64,000 nt of DNA from Candidatus Ruminococcus avistercoris (GCA_019120315.1 DWVJ01000035.1:27928-91927); one strand, 5' to 3'. Shown: positions 54,681 through 64,000, numbered from the stretch's first letter. Translations and numbers: made by a program. Notes: generated by a model not told the origin, from the sequence alone.

Positions 54681-55274
54681 ATGATGAAGATTATTGGAAT
54701 TACTGGAGGAGTCGGATCGGGGAAAAGCGAGGTGATCCGGTTCCTGGAAAAAAGAGACAGGGTACAGGTGCTGCTGGCAGACGAGGTTGGGCATCTTTTG
54801 ATGCGAAAGGGAAACCGCTGTTATCAGCCGGTGCTGGAGCTGTTCGGTGAACAGGTTCTGGATCGGGAAGGACAGCTGAACCGCAGTGCCATCGCGGATC
54901 TTGTCTACCGTGACAAGGATCTGCTGAAAAAGCTGAACGCCATCATCCATCCGGCGGTCAGGGATTATATAGAAGAACAGATTCAAAAGGCAAAAGAGTC
55001 GGGAAAGGAGTTTTTTTTCCTGGAAGCGGCTCTTTTGCTGGAAGAACATTATGATGAAATCTGTCAGGAAGTATGGTATATTTATGCCAGAGAGGAAGTG
55101 CGCCGTCAAAGACTGGAAAAAAGCAGAGGATATACCCGGGAAAAGATAACGCAGATTATGGCCAGTCAGTTGTCGGAGCAGGAGTTTGCCGCGCGCTGTG
55201 ATGTGATCATCGACAACAGCGGGGATTTTGAAGAAACGAAACGAGAAATTGAGAACAGGATGTCAGTATTATGA
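54681..55274 (+). CDS. coaE: Dephospho-CoA kinase
   Basis: Last enzyme of coenzyme A synthesis, phosphorylating dephospho-CoA at the ribose 3-prime hydroxyl. The 197-residue P-loop kinase has GITGGVGSGKSEV, the ADEVGHLLM motif and IHPAVRDYIE. Two start codons, ATG ATG, abut the polA stop, so translation is coupled, and its own stop overlaps the next start by four bases. The pairing of polA and coaE is common in Firmicutes. Confidence 0.95.
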   Translation: MMKIIGITGGVGSGKSEVIRFLEKRDRVQVLLADEVGHLLMRKGNRCYQPVLELFGEQVLDREGQLNRSAIADLVYRDKDLLKKLNAIIHPAVRDYIEEQIQKAKESGKEFFFLEAALLLEEHYDEICQEVWYIYAREEVRRQRLEKSRGYTREKITQIMASQLSEQEFAARCDVIIDNSGDFEETKREIENRMSVL

Positions 55275-56068
55275 AATTATGCAGTATAGCCAGCGGAAGC
55301 AGCGGAAATTGCATTTTTGCAGGAAGCGATAAGACCAGTCTTCTTGTGGATGCGGGGATCAGCGGGAAGCGGATCGAGTTTGGGCTAAATGAAATTGACC
55401 GCACGACGGCGGATATCGACGCCATACTGATCACCCATGAACATTCGGATCACATCAAGGGATTGGGCGTGGTGGCCAGGAAATATAAAATCCCCATCTA
55501 TGCCACGGCAGGCACCATTGATGCGCTGCTGGCCATGAATTCTCTGGGAAAGATGCCGGAGGGTATTTTTCATGAGATCCGGGAGGATGAACCCTGCGTG
55601 ATCCGGGATATCGCCGTGCATCCCTTTTCCATATCCCACGACGCGGCGCAGCCGGTGGGATACCGCCTGGAAAACGGCGGAAAAAGGATCGGCATCGCTA
55701 CGGATATGGGACAGTATGACGATTACATCATCGAAAATCTGTCAGAACTTGACGGACTGCTGCTGGAATCCAATCATGATGTGAACATGCTGCAGGTTGG
55801 CCGGTATCCTTATTATCTGAAACAGAGGATACTGGGAAGCCGCGGTCATCTGTCCAATGAGACGGCGGGGCAGCTGCTGTGCCGCCTTCTTCATGACGGG
55901 ATGGAAAAAATTCTTCTGGGACATCTGAGCAGGGAAAATAATTATGAAGCGCTGGCCTTTGAGACGGTCTGTGCGGAAATTACCATGGGAGACGTACCTT
56001 ACCGTGCCGCGGATTTTGACATTTGCGTGGCAGGAAGGGACACCATCTCCTGTCTGGCAGAAATCTGA
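55271..56068 (+). CDS. MBL-fold metallohydrolase, WalJ/YycJ type
   Basis: A 265-residue metallo-beta-lactamase fold protein. Metal motif ILITHEHSDHIKG, then FSISHDAAQPVGY, IATDMGQYDDYI, LLLESNHDVNML and GHLSRENN match the WalJ family, linked to cell wall or DNA-repair processes in Firmicutes; the substrate is not known. It overlaps coaE by ATGA, so it belongs to the same operon. No walRK genes are nearby. Confidence 0.88.
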   Translation: MKLCSIASGSSGNCIFAGSDKTSLLVDAGISGKRIEFGLNEIDRTTADIDAILITHEHSDHIKGLGVVARKYKIPIYATAGTIDALLAMNSLGKMPEGIFHEIREDEPCVIRDIAVHPFSISHDAAQPVGYRLENGGKRIGIATDMGQYDDYIIENLSELDGLLLESNHDVNMLQVGRYPYYLKQRILGSRGHLSNETAGQLLCRLLHDGMEKILLGHLSRENNYEALAFETVCAEITMGDVPYRAADFDICVAGRDTISCLAEI

Positions 56069-56096
56069 TACATAGAAAAGTACAGGGAGGATACGT

Positions 56097-56369
56097 ATGC
56101 AGAAAACAATTATTACGGTAGTGGGCAAAGACACAGTGGGAATCATCGCCAGGGTCTGTACCTATCTGGCAAAGGAACAGATCAATATCCTGGATATTTC
56201 CCAGACGATCGTGGACGGATATTTCAACATGATGATGGTGACCGACACATCCGCATGCGCGAAAGATATGAAAAAGCTGTCGGAGGAAATGAAAGCCCTG
56301 GGTGAGGAGATCGGCGTGGTGATCCGTTGTCAGCACGAAGATATTTTTCAGATGATGCACCGGATTTGA
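56097..56369 (+). CDS. ACT domain protein (UPF0237 type)
   Basis: A 90-residue protein that is a single ACT domain (ITVVGKDTVGIIARVCTYLAKEQINILDISQTIVDGYFNM). Stand-alone ACT proteins of this type bind amino acids or similar ligands. It is coded just before a UPF0210 protein, a pair widely kept together in Firmicutes, so it is probably its regulator. Strong site, AGGGAGGA. Confidence 0.9.
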   Translation: MQKTIITVVGKDTVGIIARVCTYLAKEQINILDISQTIVDGYFNMMMVTDTSACAKDMKKLSEEMKALGEEIGVVIRCQHEDIFQMMHRI

Positions 56370-56390
56370 TGCGAAGGAGAACAAAAGACC

Positions 56391-57755
56391 ATGATTAATA
56401 TTTTTGAAGTCAGTGAAACAAACCAGATGATCGAGCAGGAAAATCTGGATGTCCGTACCATTACCATGGGGATCAGTCTTCTGGACTGTATCAGTGACGA
56501 CCTGGAAACGGTGAGAAAAGGGATTTATGATAAAATTACCAGGATGGCGGCAGATCTGGTGAAAACGGGCGAGGATATCTCGGCGGAGTACGGCATCCCC
56601 ATCGTAAACAAGCGGATTTCCGTTACCCCTATGGCGCTGGTGGGAGGCGCCTGCTGTAAAAAAACGGAGGATTTTGTATGTTTGGCACGGACGCTGGATG
56701 AGGTGGCTAAAGAAGTGGGGGTCAACTTCATCGGCGGTTATTCCGCGCTGGTATCCAAGGGAATGACAAGAGCAGATGAACTGCTGATCCATTCCATACC
56801 GGAAGCGCTGTCGGTGACAGAACGGGTCTGCAGTTCCATCAATCTTGGTTCCACAAAGACCGGCATCAATATGGATGCGGTACGGCTGATGGGAGACATC
56901 GTGCTGGAAACGGCCAGGAAAACGAAAGACGCCGATTCCCTGGGCTGCGCCAAGCTGGTGGTATTTTGCAATGCACCCGACGATAATCCTTTCATGGCCG
57001 GCGCATTTCACGGTGTGACGGAAGCCGACGCCATCATCAATGTGGGCGTCAGCGGGCCAGGCGTGGTAAAACATGCGCTGACACAGGTGAGAAACGCCGA
57101 TTTTGAGGTACTCTGTGAGACGATCAAGAAGACGGCCTTTAAAATCACAAGAGTAGGGCAGCTGGTGGCTAAAGAAGCGGCAAAAAGACTGGGAATTCCC
57201 TTTGGCATCATCGATCTGTCTTTGGCGCCCACTCCGGCAGTGGGCGACAGCGTGGCGGAAATTCTGCAGGAGATCGGGCTGGAGATGGCCGGCGCCCCCG
57301 GAACCACGGCGGCTCTGGCTATGCTTAATGATCAGGTGAAAAAGGGCGGCATCATGGCGTCCTCCTATGTGGGGGGATTAAGCGGCGCCTTTATCCCGGT
57401 CAGCGAAGATCAGGGGATGATCGACGCGGTCAATGCCGGTGCGCTGACACTGGAAAAGCTGGAGGCCATGACCTGCGTCTGCTCGGTGGGACTGGATATG
57501 ATAGCCATTCCGGGAGACACGAAGCCGGAGACCATTGCCGGACTGATCGCCGATGAGATGGCCATCGGTATGGTCAATCAGAAAACCACGGCAGTGCGGG
57601 TGATTCCCGTCATCGGAAAAGGCGTGGGAGAAACGGTGGAATTTGGCGGACTGCTGGGTTATGCCCCTATTATGCCGGTAAATACCTTTGGCTGTGAGCG
57701 GTTCGTGAACCGGGGGGGACGGATCCCGGCGCCGGTTCACAGTTTTAAAAATTAA
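56391..57755 (+). CDS. UPF0210/DUF711 family protein (PFL-like fold)
   Basis: A 454-residue protein of the UPF0210 family, thought to share the fold of glycyl-radical enzymes but without a glycyl-radical motif. Visible family stretches are [60 protein letters not shown], and [23 protein letters not shown]. Activity is unknown. It begins 22 bases after the ACT gene and closes the mgtE-polA run; its terminator lies within the end of the convergent tmcAL gene. Confidence 0.88.
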   Translation: MINIFEVSETNQMIEQENLDVRTITMGISLLDCISDDLETVRKGIYDKITRMAADLVKTGEDISAEYGIPIVNKRISVTPMALVGGACCKKTEDFVCLARTLDEVAKEVGVNFIGGYSALVSKGMTRADELLIHSIPEALSVTERVCSSINLGSTKTGINMDAVRLMGDIVLETARKTKDADSLGCAKLVVFCNAPDDNPFMAGAFHGVTEADAIINVGVSGPGVVKHALTQVRNADFEVLCETIKKTAFKITRVGQLVAKEAAKRLGIPFGIIDLSLAPTPAVGDSVAEILQEIGLEMAGAPGTTAALAMLNDQVKKGGIMASSYVGGLSGAFIPVSEDQGMIDAVNAGALTLEKLEAMTCVCSVGLDMIAIPGDTKPETIAGLIADEMAIGMVNQKTTAVRVIPVIGKGVGETVEFGGLLGYAPIMPVNTFGCERFVNRGGRIPAPVHSFKN

Positions 57756-57759
57756 ACAG

Positions 57760-58992
57760 TTACAGGATAACCGGCGCTCTGGACGCTTCGTGGCGGAAAG
57801 AGCGCCGGTTTTTTATGGCCAGCACGCTTTCGTACAGATTGCCGCAGCGGATATCTTCGGAAAGGAGGGTGCGGCCGTGGGCACAGAGTTTTTTTTCCTC
57901 GGCCGCCGGCCTGGATACCAGGGGAATCACGCTCCTTTTTTTGATTTCATGAAGAAGGGGAGAAGCTTCTTTTCGAAATCCCAGGATCCTGGCATAGGGC
58001 GCCGTTTCCGCGGCATTACCCCCAATGGAAAAGCGGGGAAGATCAAGAAGTATATGAAATAAAGACCGGCAGATACGGCTGTAGGTCATCTGACGGGTTT
58101 TCAGATGAAAAGAAAAATCTTCCAGTGTATTCAAAGAATTTAACTGTGCCAGGATACGGTTGGCCAGGTCAGGGGATACATCCTGGAAGCGGATGAGGGT
58201 ATCGGCGGTTTCGGACAGAAGTTTATATTTCATCAGCAGAGAGTAGTCATCGGAGCAGGCTGTTTCTCGGCTTTTTACTGCTTCTTGCAGCAGAGAAAAG
58301 GCAGCGGATGGAATCTGGGAAGAAAGTTTGGAAAGCTCTCCCCTTTGCAGACTGCGGCGCAGGGCGGTGGCGGAGCTGAAGGTTTCGCTTAGTTCCTGCT
58401 GGTGATAGGAGGATTCCATCCTCCGTATGGTGACAGGCTTTATGGCCGAGCGAAAGCGCAGCAGGGCTTTGCCGTACTCAATACCCAGAATATTATTGGG
58501 CGAAGATAAAATCCGCTGAATGTTCTTTGGCTGATCGGGAAAAGACGACAAAAGCGCCTGTTCCCTGGCGGCAGGAAAAGGAAGGCCTTCGGCGGATTTT
58601 TTCTTCAGGGTTTCGCGAAATATTTCAGGTTCTCTAAGGAGGAGAGAGGAAAGATTCATAAGACAGGAAACATCTCCTTGTTCACTTCCAAAAGAGAGAG
58701 TATCCACAGCTCCCAGACAATCTAAAAGGGCGACGCCGCCGGCTGCGAAAAATTCGGCGCTGCCAAGAGCGTAACGCACCGGAAGCTCCAGCACCAGATC
58801 AGCGCCGCAGGAAAGAGCCATCCGGGCTCTGGTGAATTTATCCAGGAGCGCGGGCGCTCCCCGCTGTACGAAATCACCGCTCATCACCACTACGATAAAA
58901 TCCGCGCCGGTGATCTGTCTGGAACGGCGGATGTGATAGCGATGTCCGTTGTGAAAAGGGTTGTATTCTGCGATAAGGCCGGTAACTTTCAT
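57760..58992 (-). CDS. tmcAL: tRNA(Met) cytidine acetate ligase
   Basis: Enzyme that uses acetate and ATP to make N4-acetylcytidine at the wobble base of elongator tRNA-Met (formerly YlbM). The 410-residue protein has the nucleotidyltransferase start VTGLIAEYNPFHNGHRYHI with the HNGH motif, VVVMSGDFVQRGAPALLDK, and LELPVRYALGSAEFFA. ATG 58992 follows GGAGG; a longer frame is rejected. Its last 50 bases double as the terminator of the convergent gene. It lies divergent to pta. Confidence 0.92.
   Translation of the reverse strand: MKVTGLIAEYNPFHNGHRYHIRRSRQITGADFIVVVMSGDFVQRGAPALLDKFTRARMALSCGADLVLELPVRYALGSAEFFAAGGVALLDCLGAVDTLSFGSEQGDVSCLMNLSSLLLREPEIFRETLKKKSAEGLPFPAAREQALLSSFPDQPKNIQRILSSPNNILGIEYGKALLRFRSAIKPVTIRRMESSYHQQELSETFSSATALRRSLQRGELSKLSSQIPSAAFSLLQEAVKSRETACSDDYSLLMKYKLLSETADTLIRFQDVSPDLANRILAQLNSLNTLEDFSFHLKTRQMTYSRICRSLFHILLDLPRFSIGGNAAETAPYARILGFRKEASPLLHEIKKRSVIPLVSRPAAEEKKLCAHGRTLLSEDIRCGNLYESVLAIKNRRSFRHEASRAPVIL
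57769..57814 (+). terminator. Terminator embedded in the 3-prime end of tmcAL
   Basis: AACCGGCGCTCT (57769-57780) and AGAGCGCCGGTT (57799-57810) form a perfect 12-bp stem followed by T. It ends the UPF0210 transcript while its bases encode C-terminal residues of the convergent TmcAL protein. Confidence 0.85.
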
Positions 58993-59061
58993 TATAACCT
59001 CCGGTGGGCGCCGCATGGCTGCGGCGTCTCAGATTTTTCTATGATTCTACCATCGAAATGC

Positions 59062-59090
59062 TTGAAATACAAGTGTGCAGGGGTTATAAT
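59062..59090 (+). promoter_or_regulatory. Promoter of pta-ackA
   Basis: TTGAAA (59062-59067) and TATAAT (59085-59090) have 17-base spacing, 38 bases before the pta start codon. Near-consensus boxes fit strong constitutive expression. Confidence 0.75.
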
Positions 59091-59128
59091 GAACACAGCG
59101 AGTAAAATTACGAAAGGAGTCAAAGATC

Positions 59129-60121
59129 ATGGGATTTATTGACACAATCAAAGAAAGAGCAAAAGCTGACAAAAAAACAATCGTTCTTCCGGAGACAGAG
59201 GACAGAAGAACGTATGAAGCCGTTGAGAAAATTCTGAAAGAAAATATCGCAAACGTAATTCTGGTCGGCAGCGAGGAAGCTGTGAAAAAAGGAAGCGAAG
59301 GTCTGGATATCACAGGTGCAGTGGTAGTGGATCCTGCCAAATCTGACAAGACCCAGTCCTATATTGATAAACTGGTGGAACTTCGTGGAAAGAAAGGCAT
59401 GACTCCGGAAAAAGCAGAAGAGATCATGCTGAATCAGTATCTGTACTACGGCGTTATGATGGTAAAAATGGGAGATGCGGACGGTATGGTATCCGGCGCA
59501 TGCCACTCCACAGCCGATACATTAAGACCCTGTCTGCAGATTCTGAAAACAAAACCGGGTACAAAACTGGTTTCCGCTTTCTTCCTGATGTCTGTTCCGG
59601 ACTGTGAATACGGCGCAAACGGTACCTTCGTATTCGCTGACTGCGGTCTGAATCAGAATCCGAATCCGGAAGAACTGGCTGCTATCGCAGAATCTTCCGC
59701 AGAATCCTTCAAACTGCTGGTTGGAGAAGAGCCGAAGATCGCATTCCTTTCCCACTCCACCATGGGCAGTGCAAAACATGCTGATATCGACAAAGTAACC
59801 GAGGCTGTAAAGATTGCAAAAGAATCCTATCCGGATCTGAAACTGGACGGCGAACTGCAGCTGGATGCCGCTATCGTTCCCAGCGTAGGCGCTTCCAAAG
59901 CTCCCGGAAGCCCCGTGGCAGGACAGGCCAACGTGCTGATCTTCCCGGATCTGGATGCGGGAAATATCGGTTACAAACTGGTTCAAAGACTGGGCAAAGC
60001 GGAAGCGTACGGACCTGTTACCCAGGGTATTGCCGCTCCCGTTAACGATCTTTCCAGAGGATGCTCTGCTGACGATATCGTAGGTGTGGTTGCGATCACA
60101 GCCGTACAGTGCCAGCAGTAA
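59129..60121 (+). CDS. pta: Phosphate acetyltransferase
   Basis: Converts acetyl-CoA and phosphate to acetyl-phosphate, 330 residues, the short clostridial form without the N-terminal regulatory domains of the E. coli enzyme. It shows ADKKTIVLPETEDRRTYEA, MVSGACHSTADTLRP, DGELQLDAAIVP, and VAGQANVLIFPDLDAGNIGYKL. The site AAGGAG is strong. With ackA 65 bases downstream it completes acetate formation, giving ATP. Confidence 0.97.
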   Translation: MGFIDTIKERAKADKKTIVLPETEDRRTYEAVEKILKENIANVILVGSEEAVKKGSEGLDITGAVVVDPAKSDKTQSYIDKLVELRGKKGMTPEKAEEIMLNQYLYYGVMMVKMGDADGMVSGACHSTADTLRPCLQILKTKPGTKLVSAFFLMSVPDCEYGANGTFVFADCGLNQNPNPEELAAIAESSAESFKLLVGEEPKIAFLSHSTMGSAKHADIDKVTEAVKIAKESYPDLKLDGELQLDAAIVPSVGASKAPGSPVAGQANVLIFPDLDAGNIGYKLVQRLGKAEAYGPVTQGIAAPVNDLSRGCSADDIVGVVAITAVQCQQ

Positions 60122-60186
60122 ATATCCTGCATAAACGGTACGCAGATACCGTACTTTCAAGAACATAGAGAAAGGGATCGAAAAAA

Positions 60187-61377
60187 ATGAATGTATTAGT
60201 AATTAACTGCGGAAGCTCTTCTTTGAAATTCCAGCTGATCAATTCCGACACAGAGGACGTACTGGCAAAGGGTCTGTGCGAGCGTATCGGAATCGACGGC
60301 AGACTGGTGTACCAGCCGGCAGGCGGCGAAAAAGAAAAAACAGAGGCAGATATGCCCACCCACAAACAGGCGATTCAGATGGTGCTGGATGCGCTGATGA
60401 ATCCCAAGACAGGCGTGATCAAGAGTCTGGATGAAGTGGATGCAGTGGGACATCGCGTGGTACACGGCGGAGAAAAATTTGCTTCCTCTGTTGTGATCAA
60501 TGACGAAGTGATGGCGGCAATCGAAGAGTGCAACGATCTGGCGCCTCTGCACAATCCGGCTAACCTGATCGGCATCCGTGCCTGCCAGGAACTGATGCCG
60601 AAAGCTCCCATGGTTGCCGTATTTGATACTGCTTTCCATCAGACCATGCCGAAGAAAGCTTATCTGTACGGACTTCCTTATGAATATTATGAGAAATACA
60701 AAGTGAGAAGATACGGTTTTCACGGAACCTCTCACAGCTTTGTCTCCAAACATGCGGCTGATTTCCTGGGACTGGATCTTAACAACTCTAAGATCATCGT
60801 GGCTCATCTTGGAAACGGAGCTTCCATCAGCGCAGTATTAAACGGAAAATGCGTGGACACTTCCATGGGTCTGACTCCTCTGGAAGGTCTGGTGATGGGA
60901 ACCCGTTCCGGCGATATCGATCCGGCTATCATGGAGTTCATCGCCAAGAAAGAAAACCTGGATATCGCAGGCGTGATGAACGTGCTGAACAAAAAATCCG
61001 GCGTGGAAGGACTTTCCCGTGTTTCCAGCGACTTCCGTGACCTGGAAGAAGCTATGGACAATGGAAACGAACTGGCAGAGAACGCCATCGAAGTATTCTC
61101 CTACCGCGTAGCAAAATACATTGGTTCCTATGTAGCAGCCATGAACGGTGTGGATGCCATCGCCTTCACCGCAGGTATCGGTGAGAACGCTCCGCTGATC
61201 CGTGAAAAAGTAGCGGGCTATCTGGGATACCTGGGTATTAAACTGGATGAGGCAGCAAACGCAGGAAGAGGAGAAGATATGGTGATCTCCACTCCTGATT
61301 CCAAAGTAAAAGTTGCCGTAATCCCCACCAACGAAGAACTGGCAATCTGCCGCGAGACAGTAGCGCTGGTAAAATAA
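60187..61377 (+). CDS. ackA: Acetate kinase
   Basis: Converts acetyl-phosphate and ADP to acetate and ATP, 396 residues of the ASKHA fold. Motifs include [61 protein letters not shown] and [14 protein letters not shown]. It is co-transcribed with pta and ends at a terminator. In an acetogen this pair provides the substrate-level ATP of the pathway. Confidence 0.97.
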   Translation: MNVLVINCGSSSLKFQLINSDTEDVLAKGLCERIGIDGRLVYQPAGGEKEKTEADMPTHKQAIQMVLDALMNPKTGVIKSLDEVDAVGHRVVHGGEKFASSVVINDEVMAAIEECNDLAPLHNPANLIGIRACQELMPKAPMVAVFDTAFHQTMPKKAYLYGLPYEYYEKYKVRRYGFHGTSHSFVSKHAADFLGLDLNNSKIIVAHLGNGASISAVLNGKCVDTSMGLTPLEGLVMGTRSGDIDPAIMEFIAKKENLDIAGVMNVLNKKSGVEGLSRVSSDFRDLEEAMDNGNELAENAIEVFSYRVAKYIGSYVAAMNGVDAIAFTAGIGENAPLIREKVAGYLGYLGIKLDEAANAGRGEDMVISTPDSKVKVAVIPTNEELAICRETVALVK

Positions 61378-61404
61378 AAAGAATTGATGTTTGAGAATTA
61401 AGGG

Positions 61405-61450
61405 AATCCCCGCAGGACAGATGAAAAGGATTTGCACTGTGGGGATTTTT
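61405..61450 (+). terminator. Terminator of pta-ackA
   Basis: AATCCCCGCAG pairs with CTGTGGGGATT (one G-T pair) around a 21-base loop, followed by T. Confidence 0.8.
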
Positions 61451-61501
61451 CTGTAAAAGGTGCCAGGAAGCTTTTGTCTCTTATATCAACCGATAGAACG
61501 T

Positions 61502-62836
61502 TCAGGGCACAGGAAGTTTCAGCGCTGTTTCGACGACAAAGACAGTATCGTTTTTGGGATGAAAGAGGATGGTACTGTCATATTTTTCTGCAATTTTTCT
61601 CATCTGGCGGCAGCCGAAACCGTGGGAGAGGGTATCCTCCTTTGTGGTCATCAGATTGCCGTCTTTGTCTTTTTTCCATATTCCATCAAAAGAATTTTCA
61701 CATTTAACCGCCAGATATTGATTGACCATTTTGATCTGAATATGGAGATGACGACTGTGTTCAGGGGAAACCTTGGCTGCGCCTTCCAGAGCATTGTCCA
61801 GCATGTTCAACAGCAGCGTGCACAGATCCTGATCCGGAATGGGCAGTTCTTCCGGGGTGAAGGCAGAAGCCCGGAAGGAAAGATTTAGCTGCTTTGCCCG
61901 GGCGGCGGCATCCTGCAAAATCGTATTAATGGTGTGATTTTTCGTAAAGAAAACGGGCGTTTGATCCGCTTGTTCCTGCATCATCCGCGTCAGAAGCTGG
62001 CGCATGCCTTCCATATCATCTTTCTGGCAAAGGCAGTCCATGGCGGTAAGCTGATGGCAAAATTCATGACGTAAAGCAGCTGTTTCCGCCATTTTTTCTT
62101 CCAGAAAGCGGTAATTTTCCGAGATCCGTTTGTTTTTCAGCCTGAGACTGTGAGCCTGCGTCTGCTGATCAATAAATGTGACTGCCATTCCAAAGGCCGA
62201 GATCACAGCAGCAGTAAAAGCAAGCCAGAGAGTGAGCCAGTAAACGGTTATATTGGCAAATCTGCCTCCCAAAAGAAGTGAAACCAGAAAGCAAAGGCCA
62301 AAGACAAAAGCGCTGGCGGCTGCGGCGGTTCCAAAGTACATCCAAAAACGGCGACGGCGGTTCATAGCCAGATATAAAAGAAGCGCTGCCAAAATGAAAG
62401 ACCGATCCGCGGATGCCCAAGAAGGTGGGAGACAGGCTCCGGAAGAAAATAATATCCCTGTTCCTGGATGAGACGGAAGGAGATCAGTCCAAGGAGGGCA
62501 GCCAGGAGGGGGAGAAGACTGAAATCTGGCTTTTTCTGCAGCAGCCCCAGCAGGAAAAGACCGAAAACCAGGACGAAGGAAAGCGCCGCCGCTCCCGCCG
62601 GGAAAGCCAGCCGGTTGGCAAAAGCGGTATCCTGAATAGTTTCCAGCGCAGTTGGAAGAAACCGGATCAGCGGCAGAGGGATGGAAGCCTGGGCCAGATC
62701 AGCATTTTCCAAGGGAGAAGATAAATGGGAATTCCAGATCTCATTGCCGTTGAGGGTGAGGAAAATCTCCAGGCCGCTGGTTTCAAAGAGCAAAGAACCG
62801 GAGGGAAGATTTTCCGGGAGTGTCCCTGTAAAAAGG
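61502..62836 (-). pseudogene. Decayed GHKL-type sensor histidine kinase
   Basis: Two minus-strand fragments make one kinase. The downstream fragment (to about 62395) holds the last membrane helices, the RHEFCHQL histidine box and GHKL ATPase motifs (LLNMLDNALEGA, SHGFGCRQM) of a quorum- or peptide-type sensor kinase. The upstream fragment (62362 to about 62836) holds part of an external domain (GTLPENLPSGSLLFETSG) and several helices, and ends out of frame near GLSF. Joining needs a one-base shift between about 62391 and 62410. The protein also lacks a proper N-terminus: the frame runs into a terminator hairpin and has no start or ribosome site. No response regulator is adjacent. Confidence 0.7.
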
Positions 62837-62839
62837 ATA

Positions 62840-62869
62840 AGGGAGCGGTTCCGTGTGGAACCGCTCCCT
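62840..62869 (-). terminator. Terminator of the Rpn-like gene
   Basis: AGGGAGCGGTTCC (62840-62852) and GGAACCGCTCCCT (62857-62869) form a perfect 13-bp stem around four bases; on the minus strand a T-rich stretch follows. It lies 33 bases after the stop of the Rpn-like gene and marks the border with the truncated kinase. Confidence 0.8.
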
Positions 62870-62901
62870 CGCTGTAAATCAGAAAAACTGTGTGAATGTC
62901 T

Positions 62902-63793
62902 TTAGTTGTGTTCCAGCTTCCCGATCAGTTCCCGGATGACTGCTTCCTCCTGTGCCAGGTCTTCGGCGATTTCTGAAACGGTTTTTCCTTTTTTTAATTC
63001 GCGTTTGGTCAGTTGGATCAGGAGAGATTCCCGTCCTTCCTGAAATCCTTCCTCCCAGCTTTCCTCCTTTTCCTGCCGGATATGTTTTTCTGCATCGTAT
63101 TCGTAGATGCTCACATGCACCACCTCCGATCGGTTCTCTCTTAAAAATTCCTCCAGGATCCCTTCCCGGATGCATTCGGTTACGGCGCGCTCCACCGCCT
63201 GGTTCAGTGGCATCTCTTCCGCGTAGTCCCGCACCCGCTGGGTATACCGGGCGTAGTCGGCCAGGGTCTTGCAGGCGTCCATCAGTTCCCGGTTGCAGCC
63301 CACGTTGATGTTAAGGATGGTGGCTTCCAGTTCCAGTTCAAAGGGGGGCTTCCCCCTTGTGGTACAGTTCGGACAGCTTTACCGTCATACGGTCCGGCAT
63401 CTTCTGTCTCCCGTTGTAGAAGACCAGGAACCTGGGCTGGGGGATGGAGATCCGCTTCGTCCCGTAGAGGTTGGCGTCGCGGGTGAGGGAGGAGTACAGA
63501 TCCGTGACGTAGAAGAGGAAGCGCAGGGGCATGTTGGGGTTGAGGGTGGATTGGTGTTCATACAGATACATCCGGGAATCGATGAGGAACGACAGGTCGT
63601 TTTGCATCCCCAGGTAGATGGCGTTCTCCAGGGTATTGACTTCCAGCAGATCAGGGTCGGTGTAATGGGTGCCGTTCAGGGCATTGTAGAGTTCTAACAG
63701 CCGCTTTTTCTCCTGAAAGAGCATGGCAAAGATCGTGGACTTGTACTGCCGGTTTGCAATGGCCGGGGGCTGGCCGTTCATCAGGTGCATCAT
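62902..63793 (-). pseudogene. Rpn/PD-(D/E)XK nuclease family transposase-like gene, frameshifted
   Basis: The N-terminal fragment (63793-63338, starts MMHLMNG after AGGAGG) carries the family's nuclease core, YKSTIFAMLF, LSFLIDSRMYLYEHQST and RFLVFYNG. It stops at KGEAPL. The C-terminal fragment (to 62902) continues in another frame with FELELEATILNIN, CNRELMDACKTLADY and the typical helical end EEGFQEGRESLLIQL. The shift falls in a run of six C on the minus strand (63343-63348); five C would restore one frame of about 297 residues. Members of this family act as recombination-promoting nucleases. Could be decay, a slippery switch or a read error. Confidence 0.75.
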
Positions 63794-64000
63794 AAGGGTA
63801 CCTCCTTTTTGTAAGGCGCAGGAGATTTCCCGGTGTTCCTGTGCTGCCAGCGGGGACCTGCATCGTAACCTTTTGAAATCTCGCTGCTGAATCAATGGGA
63901 TCAAAAAGCATTGAGATTTCGAAACGACAGGATATCAAAAGATATCCCAAAAGAAATGGGGTTACAGAAAAGAGTCCAAAGATGTTCTGTATGAAATGCC
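63794..64000. other. Non-coding end of the window with a small inverted repeat
   Basis: No gene is seen in the last 207 bases. GGATATC (63930-63936) and GATATCC (63941-63947) form a 7-bp stem around AAAA, upstream of the Rpn-like gene; it could be an operator or a weak hairpin in its promoter region. Confidence 0.4.

Noticed and set aside
53319..55109. 596-codon open frame on the minus strand
   Set aside because: It lies antisense to polA and coaE, which have complete motif sets; the translation shows no recognisable family and no ribosome site.

Overview
The window looks like chromosomal DNA of a Gram-positive, anaerobic, acetogenic gut member of the Lachnospiraceae (Blautia-like). This is inferred from three things: near-balanced base composition with strong AGGAGG ribosome binding sites and many TTG/GTG starts; a three-part methylene-tetrahydrofolate reductase locus (RnfC-like, MetV and MetF) like that of acetogens that use NADH for this step; and a Pta-AckA acetate pathway. 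No phage, CRISPR array, complete insertion sequence or plasmid function was seen.

Layout, left to right. 0.2-3.6 kb: sucrose-type PTS permease and family 32 glycosidase. 3.7-6.4 kb: an SF2 helicase with two predicted membrane helices. 6.6-10.9 kb: the methylene-THF reductase operon plus a flavodoxin-fold protein and a small unknown. 11.0-16.7 kb: an ECF S component, then an MttB-family methyltransferase divergent from an XRE-cupin regulator, an M24 peptidase and an MFS transporter. 16.8-18.1 kb: two-part ThrE-type exporter. 18.2-23.0 kb: a 1457-residue dehydratase-activase-like protein and a YjbQ protein. 23.1-27.5 kb: branched-chain amino acid genes ilvH, ilvC, a LysR regulator and leuCD. 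27.6-30.1 kb: metallophosphoesterase overlapping a ParB-like/BMP fusion. 30.3-41.0 kb: an alpha-galactoside locus (MsmK/UgpC-type ATPase, two AraC regulators, acetyltransferase, sugar ABC transporter, two accessory membrane proteins, GH36 alpha-galactosidase). 41.2-43.8 kb: a degenerate KaiC-like plus PEP-synthase ATP-grasp chimera. 44.4 kb: tRNA-Leu(CAA). 44.6-49.3 kb: ABC exporter pair, a second YjbQ protein and a large aminopeptidase P. 49.3-57.8 kb: DegV divergent from an operon with mgtE, a zinc-finger membrane protein, polA, coaE, a WalJ-type hydrolase, an ACT protein and a UPF0210 protein. 57.8-61.4 kb: tmcAL, pta and ackA. 61.5-63.8 kb: two decayed genes, a GHKL histidine kinase and an Rpn/PD-(D/E)XK transposase-like gene, each frameshifted.

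How it fits together: sugars enter through the sucrose PTS and the alpha-galactoside ABC system; one-carbon units can enter through the MttB-type enzyme and methylene-THF reductase; acetyl-CoA leaves as acetate with ATP gain through Pta-AckA. The link between MttB and methyl-THF is an inference because no corrinoid protein lies beside it. Most junctions carry clear intrinsic terminators and many promoters have near-consensus boxes with 17-bp spacing. The most unusual content is in multi-domain proteins: the MetV-RnfC fusion, the membrane helicase, the ParB-BMP fusion and the KaiC-like/ATP-grasp chimera. No single wholly new system could be proved from sequence alone.
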